DNA of 64,000 nt. Origin: JABDIP01 sp965237625. GTDB lineage: Bacteria; Pseudomonadota; Alphaproteobacteria; DSM-16000; Inquilinaceae. The notes below the pieces were generated by a model. It worked only from the letters and a program-made list of their open reading frames with translations. It did no database searches and was not told the origin of the DNA. How positions within the stretch are numbered: the first letter of the stretch is position 1; the number at the start of each line of letters is the position of its first letter. The DNA is taken from assembly GCA_965237625.1 (NCBI GenBank), contig CBDEGD010000018.1, positions 1-64,000 on the forward strand. Reading direction: 5' to 3'. A program made the translations under genes and the position numbers. Shown piece after piece: positions 1-8,935 of the stretch.

Positions 1-776
1 AACCGGCCATCCGCCAGTTGCCAAAGCTGCTCCCGGCCATCGCGGTAGTATTGCCGGTCGTTGCTGACCCGAAGGTCCGGAACCCCGTCACGATTCCAGT
101 CGCTGAACAGAATGGACAGTGCGCAGAAGCCGGGCCGCAGTGCCTGCATCGCGCCGTACCCGCCTCCGTCGGCCGGGCGCAGAACCTGATTGTCATGGCA
201 CGCGCCGAAGGGACCGCCCGGCTGACCGCGGTCGACATAATTGCGAAAACCAAGGTCGGCCAGGTGTTGCCCGGTTCCCAGGCCGCGCTGAACGCCGTTG
301 TCCATGCACCGCCGCCATCAACTCCCCATAAGGTATTGGCGGGGTTCGAAACGGCAATCGCCCCGCCCACGATAAAGCTGATTTCCGCCGACCCGCAGCA
401 CCGCCAGGTCCAGGATGCCGTCACTGTCGATATCCAGCGGATAGGCGCCGGACACTCCGGATTCGCCTGACGGCGCGTCCGCAAATCTCGGAAAACACCA
501 ACGGGCCGCCGAGGTCGCCGGTATTGCGGTACAGCTTGGCCGGACCGGTGCCGCCGGCGAAGTAGAGTCGGGGAAGCCGTTGCCGTCACAATCGAGACCG
601 CGACACCGCCGCCGACGAAATGCTCCCAGCCCCGGTATAGGCCACCTCGATGCCGGCGCTCTGGGCCTCATTGACAAAGACCGCGTATCGATAGCGGCCG
701 CCGGCCGGGCGAAACCGCCCGCCAGGGCAAAAAAAGCCAGGACAAAAAGGGCCAGCGCCATGCCACGGCGGATCAT
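1..776 (-). pseudogene. FG-GAP/ASPIC-UnbV-like (CRTAC1-type) secreted protein, frameshifted and cut by the window edge
   Basis: Reading leftwards from the ATG at 776, the protein opens with a clear signal peptide (MIRRGMALALFVLAFF...ARPAAA). Pieces in all three frames then join into one FG-GAP protein: VNEAQSAGIEVAYTGA, LDCDGNGFPD, YFAGGTGPAKLYRNTGDLGG, DIDSDGILDLAVLRVGGNQLY, SDWNRDGVPDLRVSNDRQYY. These are Ca-binding beta-propeller repeats (DxDxDG-type) with the start of a CRTAC1/ASPIC-UnbV-like protein. At least five one-base indels separate the pieces in about 700 bases, yet I saw no in-frame stop within any piece. The start overlaps the stop of the cytochrome gene (ATGA), so the two are translationally coupled. 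The far end lies outside the window. It could be a pseudogene or an intact gene with sequencing errors. Confidence 0.6.
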
Positions 777-2249
777 CGGGCCGGCTCGGCGTGCCGGCCC
801 GACCCTTGTGGTCCTGTCGGGATCTGCAGCTCTTGAGAAATTCGATGATGGCCGCACGGTCGGCCTCGGCCAGCGCGTCGAAACTCGCGCACCTCCGCCG
901 CCTCGCCGCCATGGTGGGCGATCGCTTCGGCCAGGGTCCCCAGATCGCCGCGGTGGCCATAGGGCGCCGTCGATCCCACCCCCCACAGCGGCGGGGTCCG
1001 GAACCGATCGCGGGCCACGAAGTTCTGGGTGATCTGCTCATTGGCGAAACGCGGTGTCTCAGGATCCGCGATTTGATGCCGCTTCAAATCGGTATAAGCC
1101 CGGACGATCACCCGACCATCATCGGTGGTTTCAAGTCGGTCACCCCAGAACGCCGCCAAATCGACGGCCACCGTACCGTCGCCATCGCGGTCACGCAGCG
1201 TTCCGGCCGGGTTGAACGGCCCCGGTTCAACAAACACCGCCGTACCGAGTTCCAGGGCCGGGATGTGGCAGGATCCGCAGCCGACCTCGTTGAACAACGA
1301 TTGGCCTCGGGCAACCGCCTCTCTCAACGCCGGGTGCTCGGGCATTGCGATGATGGGCGGCGGCAGAGTTGCTTGAAACAGCACGGCTGCGGTGACGTCG
1401 CCCTCGGTCAACTCCAGCGCTATTCCATCCTGATCGAAATCCGCCTCGCCGGTCCAGCGAGCGCCGAAACGCTCTGCCGGCTGCATTCCGTGATGCTGAT
1501 TGAACGCGGTGACGCTGAATTGCCGGAGCGAGATGGTAACGGCCTTCTGGCCGAATGGCTTCACCACCAGATCAGGGTGGATACCGGCGACTTCCTCGGT
1601 ATCGACGATGCCATCCGGACGCGCCGTCAGCCAGCCGAACGGGACACCCTTTGCGGACAGCGCGACACGGATCGGCTCGCCACCTTCCCGCGCCGCCGCC
1701 ACCGCCAGATCGCGTTGACCATGTAATTCCACGGTCATCTCGCGGGCCAGCAATTCGAGCAACCCGGAGCCGTGCAACGACACCGTACCGCGCTCCATGC
1801 TCAAATCCGGCGCAACACTTTCGAAATCGTATTCGATGTCCTGTGGCGCGACGAAAACATTGGCGACGAAATCGCCGGCGCCGCCGGCCTCCGGTTGGTT
1901 ATGGCTTCCGCTGCAGGCGCTGGCGTCAGGGCCTGAAGTGCGCAGCATCCCCAAAGTTGCGCCGACCGGTCGCCGGGTTGGCACTTCCGCCGCTGTCGCC
2001 GCAGGCCGGCCCGCGCCATCCAGATGGGTGGAAGCGCGCCACAAAAAGCCGGCGCCCGGCCTCGATCACATCGGAAAGCTCGATGCGGCCAGCGACGATC
2101 TCCGCATGGGACAGGTGTCGGTCGAACGCCCGCTCGTCACCAACCATTGGTCCGTCCGCCACGGGCCGGTACGATCAGCAACACAAACGCGAGACCGGAC
2201 AGAGCCCATCGAAAGTCCGCAAATAGGTGGATCGACGGTGAGCAATCAT
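773..2249 (-). pseudogene. Di-haem c-type cytochrome (DHOR/thiol-oxidoreductase-like), frameshifted
   Basis: The ATG at 2249 overlaps the stop of the upstream kinase gene (ATGA). The first residues lead, after a one-base shift, into a signal sequence (RWALSGLAFVLLIVPARGG). The body matches the di-haem oxidoreductase family: FDRHLSHAEIVAGRIEL.., SGPDASACSGSHNQPEAGG, EYDFESVAPDLSMERGTVSLHGSGLLELLAREM, then the second haem motif VGCGSCHIPAL and the C-terminal TPPLWGVGSTAPYGHRGDLG..AIAHHGGEA..DALAEADRAAIIEFLKS. Expected role: periplasmic redox protein with two covalently bound haems. The first haem motif reads CSGSH instead of CxxCH, so one haem cysteine is missing. At least four single-base frameshifts break the frame. 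The long uninterrupted piece spans roughly 930-1930. Confidence 0.65.
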
Positions 2250-3712
2250 GCCTGTGCCTGGGAGAACTGGCCCTTCAGAACGCGATAGAGTTCCCGATAC
2301 CGAGACCATTTCGCCTGGTAGACGTCGTGCAATGCATGAATGGGGCTCTACCACGACATCCGCCGGAGGCCGGGTGCAGATTGCGACAGGATCTTCCCCG
2401 CTGGCCGCAAGCCGGCCAAGCCTCGCCGCACCAAAGGCCGGCCCCACCCTCGCCGCCCTTGTGATAGGTCAGCGGCTTCCCCAGGGCCGATGCCAGGATT
2501 TCTCCCCAGAATTGCGAGCGGGCACCGCCGCCGATCACGGACATCACACCGATTTCCGTGCCAGCCGCTTCCAGCGCCGCCTGCCCGTCAGCGAAAGCAA
2601 AGGCCACACCTTCCAGCACCGCACGGGTCATATCCGCACGCTCGCGGGGCCAGTGAGTCCAAAAAATACGCCCATGGCATTCGGGTCGTTATGCGGTGTC
2701 CGCTCGCCGGTCAGGTAGGGCAGAAATATCAGATTGCCGGTATCGCGATCCGCAGTGGCCACTTCATCCATCAACGCCGGCACTTCGGTTCCGAGAACCC
2801 CGGATAGCCATGTGAGGCAGGAGGCGGCGCTCAAAATCACCGACATCTGATGCCAGGTGTCAGGCAAGCAATGGCAAAACGCATGGACTGCCTGCTCCGG
2901 GTTAGGGCGTAGCCCGCATTGGAGACAAACAGGACACCCGACGTTCCCAGCGACAGGAATGCCGCGCCCGGCTCGACAACGCCCACGCCGACCGCGCCGC
3001 AGCGTTGTCGCCGGCACCCCGGCCACCACCGCCGACGCCGGCACGCCCCATTCGGCAGCAATCTCGGGACGCAGGGTGCCGGTCGACTGCGAGCCTTCGA
3101 ACAGCGTCGGCATCGCGGACTCCGGCAGCCCTGTGGCCGCCAGCATCTCACCCGACCACCGACGGTGCGCGACATCAGCCACAGGGTGCCAGCGCTGTCG
3201 GACATATCGGAGGCACAATCGCCGGTCATGCGAAGCCGCACATAATCCTTCGGCAGCAGCACTTTGGCGACCCTTGAAAAGATATCGGCTCATGATTGGC
3301 GACCCAGAGGAGTTTGGGAGCGGTGAAGCCCGGCATCGCCAGATTGCCCGTGATACGCCGGCTATCCGGCACCCGGCGTTCGAGCTCCGCGCATTCCGCC
3401 GCCGACCTGCCGTCATTCCAGAGGATCGCCGGGCGCAGCCACCCTGTTCCCGGCATCCACAAGTGTTGCGCCATGCATCTGAACCGGACAGGCCGATACC
3501 CTTGACGGCGCCCATTTTCGTTGGCCTGCCCGCTTTCAACTCGGACATGGCAGCGCGTGTCGCGCGCCACCAGGACTCCGGATCCTGCTCCGACCAGAGC
3601 GGCTGCGGTCGGTCTACCTCCAACGGGGCGCTTGCCTGATCGATGACGGTCTGGTCGTCATCGACAGCACCGCCTTGACACCTGACGTGCCCAGATCGAT
3701 GCCCAGATACAT
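2246..3712 (-). pseudogene. FGGY-family carbohydrate kinase (xylulokinase-like), frameshifted
   Basis: The ATG at 3712 starts MYLGIDLGTSGVKAVL, the classic FGGY phosphate-1 motif. The other family blocks follow in different frames: VIDQASAPLEVDRPQPLWSEQ, WWRATRAAMSEL, RPAILWNDGRSAAECAELE, TAPKLLWVANHEP, VLLPKDYVRLRMTGDCASDMSDSAGTLWL, GAAFLSLGTSGVLFVSNAGY, LTGERTPHNDPNAMGVFFGL and VIGGGARSQFWGEILASALGKPLTY. Expected reaction: ATP-dependent phosphorylation of D-xylulose or a related sugar. The reconstructed length (about 485 residues) is normal. Single-base indels occur at many places, for instance just after residue 16 (GTGCT followed by GTCGATGAC with one base missing). I saw no substitution-type nonsense codons in the pieces, which favours sequence errors over old decay. 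Confidence 0.65.
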
Positions 3713-3943
3713 GCGGCCTATGCCCCCCTATATTGCCCACCGGATTCATCTGTCCCGATCGCGTCATTATATCCAGAGTTGCAGGATCAAATCCTGGCTG
3801 GGATGCACCGGATCTTACCATGTTCTGATGCCGGCATCGGACGGCTATGCAGGCTATGCCAACAATGTACCGTCCGGCAACCAGCCCCGTGAAACAGGCC
3901 TCCAGGCCGCCGCGGTGGCCGATATCGAACCTTTTCCGAAAAG

Positions 3944-3959
3944 TTAAGCGAACCTTAAC
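3944..3959. promoter_or_regulatory. CtrA box (TTAA-N7-TTAAC)
   Basis: The sequence TTAAGCGAACCTTAAC is an exact fit to the alphaproteobacterial CtrA recognition sequence TTAA-N7-TTAAC. It lies about 225 bases upstream of the sensor kinase start, in a gene-free stretch (3713-4182) in which I saw no other gene. A link to the kinase promoter is inferred from position only. Confidence 0.5.
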
Positions 3960-4182
3960 AAATTTCAGCGACTCTCCGGACCAGACGGGGAACCCAAATA
4001 CGAACAAGAGGTCACCGTTTCAGCGGACAGGTTTCCGCGCCAAAAAACAACCGGCGCGCGAAGCATCGACATGGACACGGTTTGCCATTCTGCGGGGCCC
4101 GCTCGCAGATTGACGACTGTTGATTGCCGCGCATATCTTCGGCCGACCGGCCCTGACACGACGCAGGACTCGAGAGGACAGT

Positions 4183-6279
4183 GTGCCGCAATCCCCTAAG
4201 GTGATCTCCGCCGTTCTCGACGGGCTTCGCCGGATGTCGAACCCTTGGCGTGCCGAGGGATCGGCGGCCGACAGCGTCGCTGCGCGCACGACCCCGGATC
4301 CCGAAACGACCGATCCTTCTGGAGACGGTCAGAAACGTCTGTCGATCCGCTGGAAGCTTCTTGTCGCGTTCGTCTGCATGGCGGCGATCACGTTCTTCCT
4401 CGGCGCCTACGCCGTCATCAAGATCACGGATATGAGCCGGCTGGTCGCCGAGACCTATGACCGCCCGCTGATGATGATCAATTTTACCCGCAAGGCGTTG
4501 TACGACTTCTCCCTAATGGATGGGCATCTGGGCCGCCAGGCTTTGGCCAAGACCGCGTCGATCGCCGCGCGCAATCGCATGGAGATGCAGCGCAGCACCG
4601 AAATCTTTTTCGAGGATCTGGGCCTCGCATTGGGGCGTTCGGGGTCCGAGGAATCCGTCGCGCTGATCGACGAGATCGAGGTTCTTGTACGCGTCTGGTC
4701 CGATAAAAGACAGATCGCCTACAACCAAGGGCTTACGCCGGAGCGCTGGCAGGAGATGGACAACATTTCCGCCCAAGTCACCCAACGGTTTGATGAGCTG
4801 ATCGAGATCGCTGCCGGGGAGGGGTTCGACCAACGTCAGCGTGTCACCGATGCCATCCAGGATTCGCGCGGAACCGCCGCGATCATGACGGTGATCGCGC
4901 TGATCGCCTCGGCGGTCGTGACTATCGCGCTAGCCGGGGTCATCACCCGGCCGCTCTCGATCGCCGCCAATGCCGCGAGGCGTATCGCCGATGGCGACAT
5001 GGATGCCGAAATCCCGGAAGCGGCCGATGAAGAAACCGGCGTTCTGCTTAATACGATGCGGGTCATGCAGCAGAATATCCGCGAGATGATGCAGCGCGAG
5101 GTGGCTCAGCGAAAATCGGCTCAGACCCGGCTGATCGAAGCCATCGAGAAATCGAGCGAGGCGGTCGTGCTGTTGGATTCGGACAACCGCATCTTGATTG
5201 CCAACAGCCAGATCCGTGACTTCTTCCCGAAATGCGCGGATGTCGATTTGACGGGAACCACCTTCGACGCCTTTCAGACACTGGTCGAGGATCCCGGCAG
5301 CGCAACGGTCAAGAAGGGCGGCAAGGGCCTCAAAGGTCGCAAGCCGACCGAACAAAGACTGCCGGACGGGCGCTGGGTGCGGAGCAGTGGCAGCGCCACC
5401 AACGATGGCGGCGCGATCATGTTCTGGACCGACATCACCGCGCTGAAACGGCGCGAGGCCACGCTGCAAGCCGCCAAGAAACAGGCGGAAGCCGCCAGCG
5501 AGGCAAAGACCGCCTTCCTCACCAATATGAGCCACGAGCTACGCACGCCACTGAACGCCATCATCGGATTCTCCGAGGCGATCGCGACCGAAACCTTCGG
5601 CCCCATCGGTCAGCCGCGTTATAAGGAGTACGCCAACGACGTGCTGCGCAGCAGCCACCATCTGCTCGACGTGATCAACGACATCCTCGACATCTCGAAG
5701 AGCGAAGCGGCCAAGCTGCAGGTGAAACAGGAGACAGTCGTCGTGTCCGAGGTGATCGATGACAGCCGGCACATCGTGCGCGACTGGTTCGAGCGCTCGG
5801 ATGTGGAAATCTCCGTCAACACGCCGGACTCCGGACTGAAGGTCAGTGGCGATGCCGCGAGGCTGCGCCAGGTCCTGCTGAACATCCTGTCCAACGCTGT
5901 CAAATTCACCGACCCGGGTGGCACCGTCACCATCTCATCAGAACGCCGCGGCGGCCTGGCGGTTATCAAAGTCGTCGACACCGGCATTGGCATGCGCCCC
6001 AAGGATATCCCGACCGCAATGTCGATGTTCGGCCAGATCGACAGCACCCTGGCCCGCAAATACGAAGGCACCGGCCTCGGCATTCCTCTGTCGAATGCCA
6101 TCATCGAACTGCATGATGGCACGCTGGACATCACCAGCACGCTGGGCGAAGGCACCACGGTCACCATCACCCTGCCCTTGGTGCGATCGAAAGCCGTTCC
6201 CGACGGCGGCCGCAAGAAATCCGGATCTGGCCGGGTCACATCCAAACGGGGCGACGTGAAGACCATCGCCGCGGAGTGA
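4183..6279 (+). CDS. Membrane PAS-containing sensor histidine kinase, PleC/DivJ/PdhS-like
   Basis: A two-component sensor kinase of about 698 residues. Start chosen at GTG 4183 because GAGAGG lies 5-6 bases upstream; an upstream TTG at 4120 would add 21 residues without a good ribosome site. Order: cytoplasmic N-tail, TM1 about residues 59-79, periplasmic loop, TM2 about 232-254, HAMP about 255-307, PAS about 315-420, a short coiled linker, H-box NMSHELRTPLNAIIGFSE with the phospho-acceptor His near 451, N-box NILSNAVKFT near 568, G1 VVDTGIGM and G2 EGTGLGIPLS. The DHp block FGPIGQPRYKEYANDV..HLLDVINDILDISKSEA is typical of the PleC/DivJ/PdhS cell-cycle kinases. No response regulator is adjacent. 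A CtrA box lies upstream, so control by CtrA is plausible. The downstream neighbour is convergent. Confidence 0.9.
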   Translation: MPQSPKVISAVLDGLRRMSNPWRAEGSAADSVAARTTPDPETTDPSGDGQKRLSIRWKLLVAFVCMAAITFFLGAYAVIKITDMSRLVAETYDRPLMMINFTRKALYDFSLMDGHLGRQALAKTASIAARNRMEMQRSTEIFFEDLGLALGRSGSEESVALIDEIEVLVRVWSDKRQIAYNQGLTPERWQEMDNISAQVTQRFDELIEIAAGEGFDQRQRVTDAIQDSRGTAAIMTVIALIASAVVTIALAGVITRPLSIAANAARRIADGDMDAEIPEAADEETGVLLNTMRVMQQNIREMMQREVAQRKSAQTRLIEAIEKSSEAVVLLDSDNRILIANSQIRDFFPKCADVDLTGTTFDAFQTLVEDPGSATVKKGGKGLKGRKPTEQRLPDGRWVRSSGSATNDGGAIMFWTDITALKRREATLQAAKKQAEAASEAKTAFLTNMSHELRTPLNAIIGFSEAIATETFGPIGQPRYKEYANDVLRSSHHLLDVINDILDISKSEAAKLQVKQETVVVSEVIDDSRHIVRDWFERSDVEISVNTPDSGLKVSGDAARLRQVLLNILSNAVKFTDPGGTVTISSERRGGLAVIKVVDTGIGMRPKDIPTAMSMFGQIDSTLARKYEGTGLGIPLSNAIIELHDGTLDITSTLGEGTTVTITLPLVRSKAVPDGGRKKSGSGRVTSKRGDVKTIAAE

Positions 6280-6296
6280 CCGCGGGCGCCAACTGC

Positions 6297-6359
6297 CTAG
6301 TGTCATGGTTTCGAAGATCGGCACATAAAATGTGCCGAACTTCAGAACCATCACACTAG
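6297..6359. repeat. CTAGTGT hairpin repeat, copy 1
   Basis: A 63-bp imperfect palindrome bounded by CTAGTGT and ACACTAG, with an inner arm pair TCGGCACAT / ATGTGCCGA and GGTT/AACC between. It sits between the convergent sensor kinase and dehydrogenase genes. It is closely related to the element at 10195-10260. The form resembles a small non-autonomous mobile or REP-like repeat. Confidence 0.75.
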
Positions 6360-7543
6360 AGTGACAGCGACGCGTCCACCCAGGCACCGTTTTTGCGACT
6401 CGACTCGACCACCGCCTCAATGAATTTCACGCCACGCGCGCCATCCTCGACAGTCGGCACAAGCCCGGCCATAGGGTCGGGACTGCGCTGCTCGATCCGA
6501 GCGGTGATCTGCTCCGCCAAATCCGCATAGAGCTGCGCGAAGCCTTCCAGATACCCCTCCGGGTGTCCCGGCGGTATCCGGCTGGCATGCGCCGCCGCAG
6601 CTCCGGCACCGGCGCCTGCCCGGCTTATCAACCGGGGCGGCTCGCCAAATGGCGTGAAATGCAGATGGTTCGGCTGCTCCTGGAACCACTCCAGCCCGCC
6701 CTTTTCGCCATAGACCCGGATATGCAGGGCGTTCTCATTGCCCGGCGCGACCTGGCTCGCCCACAGCATGCCCCGCGCGCCGCCCTGATAGCGCAGCATC
6801 ATATGGGCGTTGTCGTCGAGCCGGCGGCCAGGGACGAAGGTCGTCAGATCGGCGGCAACGGATTCCAAATCCAGCCCGGTGATGAACGCCGCCAGGTTGA
6901 AGGCGTGGGTGCCGATATCGCCGGTACAGCCGGCCGGGCCGCTGCGCGCCGGGTCGGTACGCCATTCGGCCTGCTTCTGGCCCTCATTCTCCAATCGCGT
7001 GGTCAGCCAATCCTGCGGGTATTCCGCCTGCACGACCCGGATCGCGCCCAATTCGCCGGAAGCGACCATCTCGCGAGCGTGACGCACCATCGGATAGCCG
7101 GTGTAATTGTGGGTCAAGCCGAAGACCTGTCCGGTCCGCCGCACTGTTTCAACAAGATCGAGCGCCGAATCCAGCGAGATCGTCATCGGCTTGTCGCAGA
7201 TCACATGGATACCGGCCTCCAGGAACGTCTTGGCGGCGGCGTGATGAACATGGTTCGGCGTCACCACCGCTACCGCATCGATACCGTCTTCCCGTGCCGC
7301 CTCGGCCTCAGCCATTTCGGCAAAGCTGCCATAGGCCCGGTCCTCGGCGATGCGCAACTCTACAGCAGAGGCCCGCGCTCGATCCGGATCGGAAGACAAA
7401 GCCCCGGCCACGAGCTCAAAGTGATCGTCGATCCGCGAAGCGATCCGGTGCACGCCACCAATAAACGCCCCCTGACCGCCGCCGACCATGCCCAACCGCA
7501 AGCGGCGTTTCACGCTTCCCTCCGCCTTACCCTCGATCGCCAT
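6356..7543 (-). CDS. Gfo/Idh/MocA-family NAD(P)-dependent sugar dehydrogenase
   Basis: An oxidoreductase of 395 residues that probably oxidises a sugar or inositol derivative in the cytoplasm. The ATG at 7543 is chosen because GGGAGG precedes it by 6 bases; the longer open frame upstream only reads through repeat DNA. The N-terminal Rossmann motif is MVGGGQG (about residues 19-25). The DKP signature, equivalent to the EKP of the family with its catalytic lysine, is at 117-119. GDIGTHAFN at 208-216 marks the C-terminal substrate domain. It is followed on the other side of a repeat block by the isomerase/epimerase gene on the same strand, a common pairing in sugar and inositol catabolism. The substrate cannot be named from sequence. 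Confidence 0.85.
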   Translation of the reverse strand: MAIEGKAEGSVKRRLRLGMVGGGQGAFIGGVHRIASRIDDHFELVAGALSSDPDRARASAVELRIAEDRAYGSFAEMAEAEAAREDGIDAVAVVTPNHVHHAAAKTFLEAGIHVICDKPMTISLDSALDLVETVRRTGQVFGLTHNYTGYPMVRHAREMVASGELGAIRVVQAEYPQDWLTTRLENEGQKQAEWRTDPARSGPAGCTGDIGTHAFNLAAFITGLDLESVAADLTTFVPGRRLDDNAHMMLRYQGGARGMLWASQVAPGNENALHIRVYGEKGGLEWFQEQPNHLHFTPFGEPPRLISRAGAGAGAAAAHASRIPPGHPEGYLEGFAQLYADLAEQITARIEQRSPDPMAGLVPTVEDGARGVKFIEAVVESSRKNGAWVDASLSL

Positions 7544-7597
7544 GTATTTCCTCCCGGTTTCTTGAGCGTATTTATCTAGGCAGCGCCGTCTTCGTCG

Positions 7598-7741
7598 CTC
7601 TCCCCTCGTGGGAGAGGGAGGGACCCGTTGCGTAAGCAAGGGGAGGCTGAGGGGGCCAACGGAATTCTTGTGCACGGCGGACGCCGCGCGACCCCTCACC
7701 CGGATTGCTCAGCAATCCGACCTCTCCCACAAGGGGAGAGG
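7598..7741. repeat. Composite palindromic repeat block (SPSPLVGEGRGEG type)
   Basis: Three hairpins lie in the gap between two minus-strand genes: CTCTCCC/GGGAGAG at 7598-7616, CGGATTGCT/AGCAATCCG with a one-base loop at 7701-7719, and CCTCTCCC/GGGAGAGG at 7721-7741. Related CCCTCTCCC hairpins recur at 59064-59086. This is the familiar alphaproteobacterial intergenic repeat whose translation gives SPSPLVGEGRGEG. Confidence 0.65.
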
Positions 7742-7765
7742 TGGTTCACAATCTCGCGAAGCCCC

Positions 7766-8821
7766 CTATTCGATGCCGAGCATACGGCGGTTGGCGGCCT
7801 CGTCGGTGCCGGTATCGGCGAAATCGTCGAAGGCGCGTTCGGTGACCTGGATGATGTGCGCATCGATGAACGGCGCACCCTCCGCCGCGCCGACCTCGGG
7901 ATGCTTCAGGCAGCATTCCCATTCCAGCACCGCCCAGCCGTCGAAATCGTAAGCCGCCAGCTTGGAGAAGATGGCGGCGAAATCGACCTGGCCGTCACCG
8001 AGCGACCGGAACCGCCCGGCCCGATCGAGCCAGCTCTGATAGCCGGAATAGACCCCCTGCCGGCCGCTCGGATTGAACTCCGCATCCTTGACGTGGAACA
8101 TTTTTATGCGGTCGTGATAGAGGTCGATATAGGCCAGATAGTCGAGTTGCTGGAGCACGAAATGGCTGGGATCGTACAGGATGTTGCAGCGCGGATGTCC
8201 GCCGACCCGCTCCAGGAACATCTCGAAGGTGACGCCGTCGTGCAGATCCTCGCCGGGATGGATCTCATAGCAAACGTCGACCCCGGCCTCGTCGAAGGCA
8301 TCCAGGATTGGCCGCCAGCGTTTGGCAAGCTCATCGAAAGCCGTCTCGACCAGCCCCGCCGGCCGCTGCGGCCAGGGATAGAGATAGGGCCAGGCCAACG
8401 CGCCGGAGAAGGTCGCATGGGCCGTAAGCCCCAGATTCTGCGATGCTTTGGCGGCGAGCCGCATCTGCCCGACCGCCCATTCCTGGCGCGCCTTGGGATT
8501 GCCGCGCACTTCCGGCGCGGCGAAACCATCGAACGCTTCGTCATAGGCCGGATGCACGGCGACCAGTTGGCCCTGCAGATGGGTCGATAGCTCGGTGACG
8601 GAAAGCCCATGCGCCGCCAGCGTGCCTTTCACTTCGTCGCAGTAGCCGGTGCTCTCAGCCGCCTTGGCAAGATCGAACAGCCTGGCGTCCCAACTCGGTA
8701 TCTGCACGCCGGTGTATCCCAGCCCGGCGGCCCATTCGCCGATGGCATCCAAGCTGTTGAACGGCGCTTCATCCCCGGCGAACTGCGCCAGAAAAATCGC
8801 CGGCCCCCTCATCGTCTTCAT
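7766..8821 (-). CDS. Sugar phosphate isomerase/epimerase (xylose-isomerase-like TIM barrel)
   Basis: A cytoplasmic TIM-barrel protein of 351 residues in the AP-endonuclease-2/IolE-like superfamily. Likely metal and substrate ligands are visible: Glu186 and His188 in CYEIHPGED, Asp217 and His220 in LYDPSHF, His243 and Asp246 in MFHVKDAEF, and a C-terminal Glu in AVLEWECC. The length and motif order fit sugar phosphate isomerase/epimerases. It is encoded upstream of the Gfo/Idh/MocA dehydrogenase on the same strand, separated by a repeat block. The two probably act on the same polyol or sugar acid. The exact substrate is not evident. Confidence 0.85.
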   Translation of the reverse strand: MKTMRGPAIFLAQFAGDEAPFNSLDAIGEWAAGLGYTGVQIPSWDARLFDLAKAAESTGYCDEVKGTLAAHGLSVTELSTHLQGQLVAVHPAYDEAFDGFAAPEVRGNPKARQEWAVGQMRLAAKASQNLGLTAHATFSGALAWPYLYPWPQRPAGLVETAFDELAKRWRPILDAFDEAGVDVCYEIHPGEDLHDGVTFEMFLERVGGHPRCNILYDPSHFVLQQLDYLAYIDLYHDRIKMFHVKDAEFNPSGRQGVYSGYQSWLDRAGRFRSLGDGQVDFAAIFSKLAAYDFDGWAVLEWECCLKHPEVGAAEGAPFIDAHIIQVTERAFDDFADTGTDEAANRRMLGIE

Positions 8822-8935
8822 CGACGTTGCCTCCCCATGGCCCGTTTGATTGGTGCTCTATGAGAGTTTAGGACAGCGGACGGCGGTTTTCACGGACCTA
8901 TTCCTACTGCGAGCACTCGTGCCAGCCTCCCGGAT

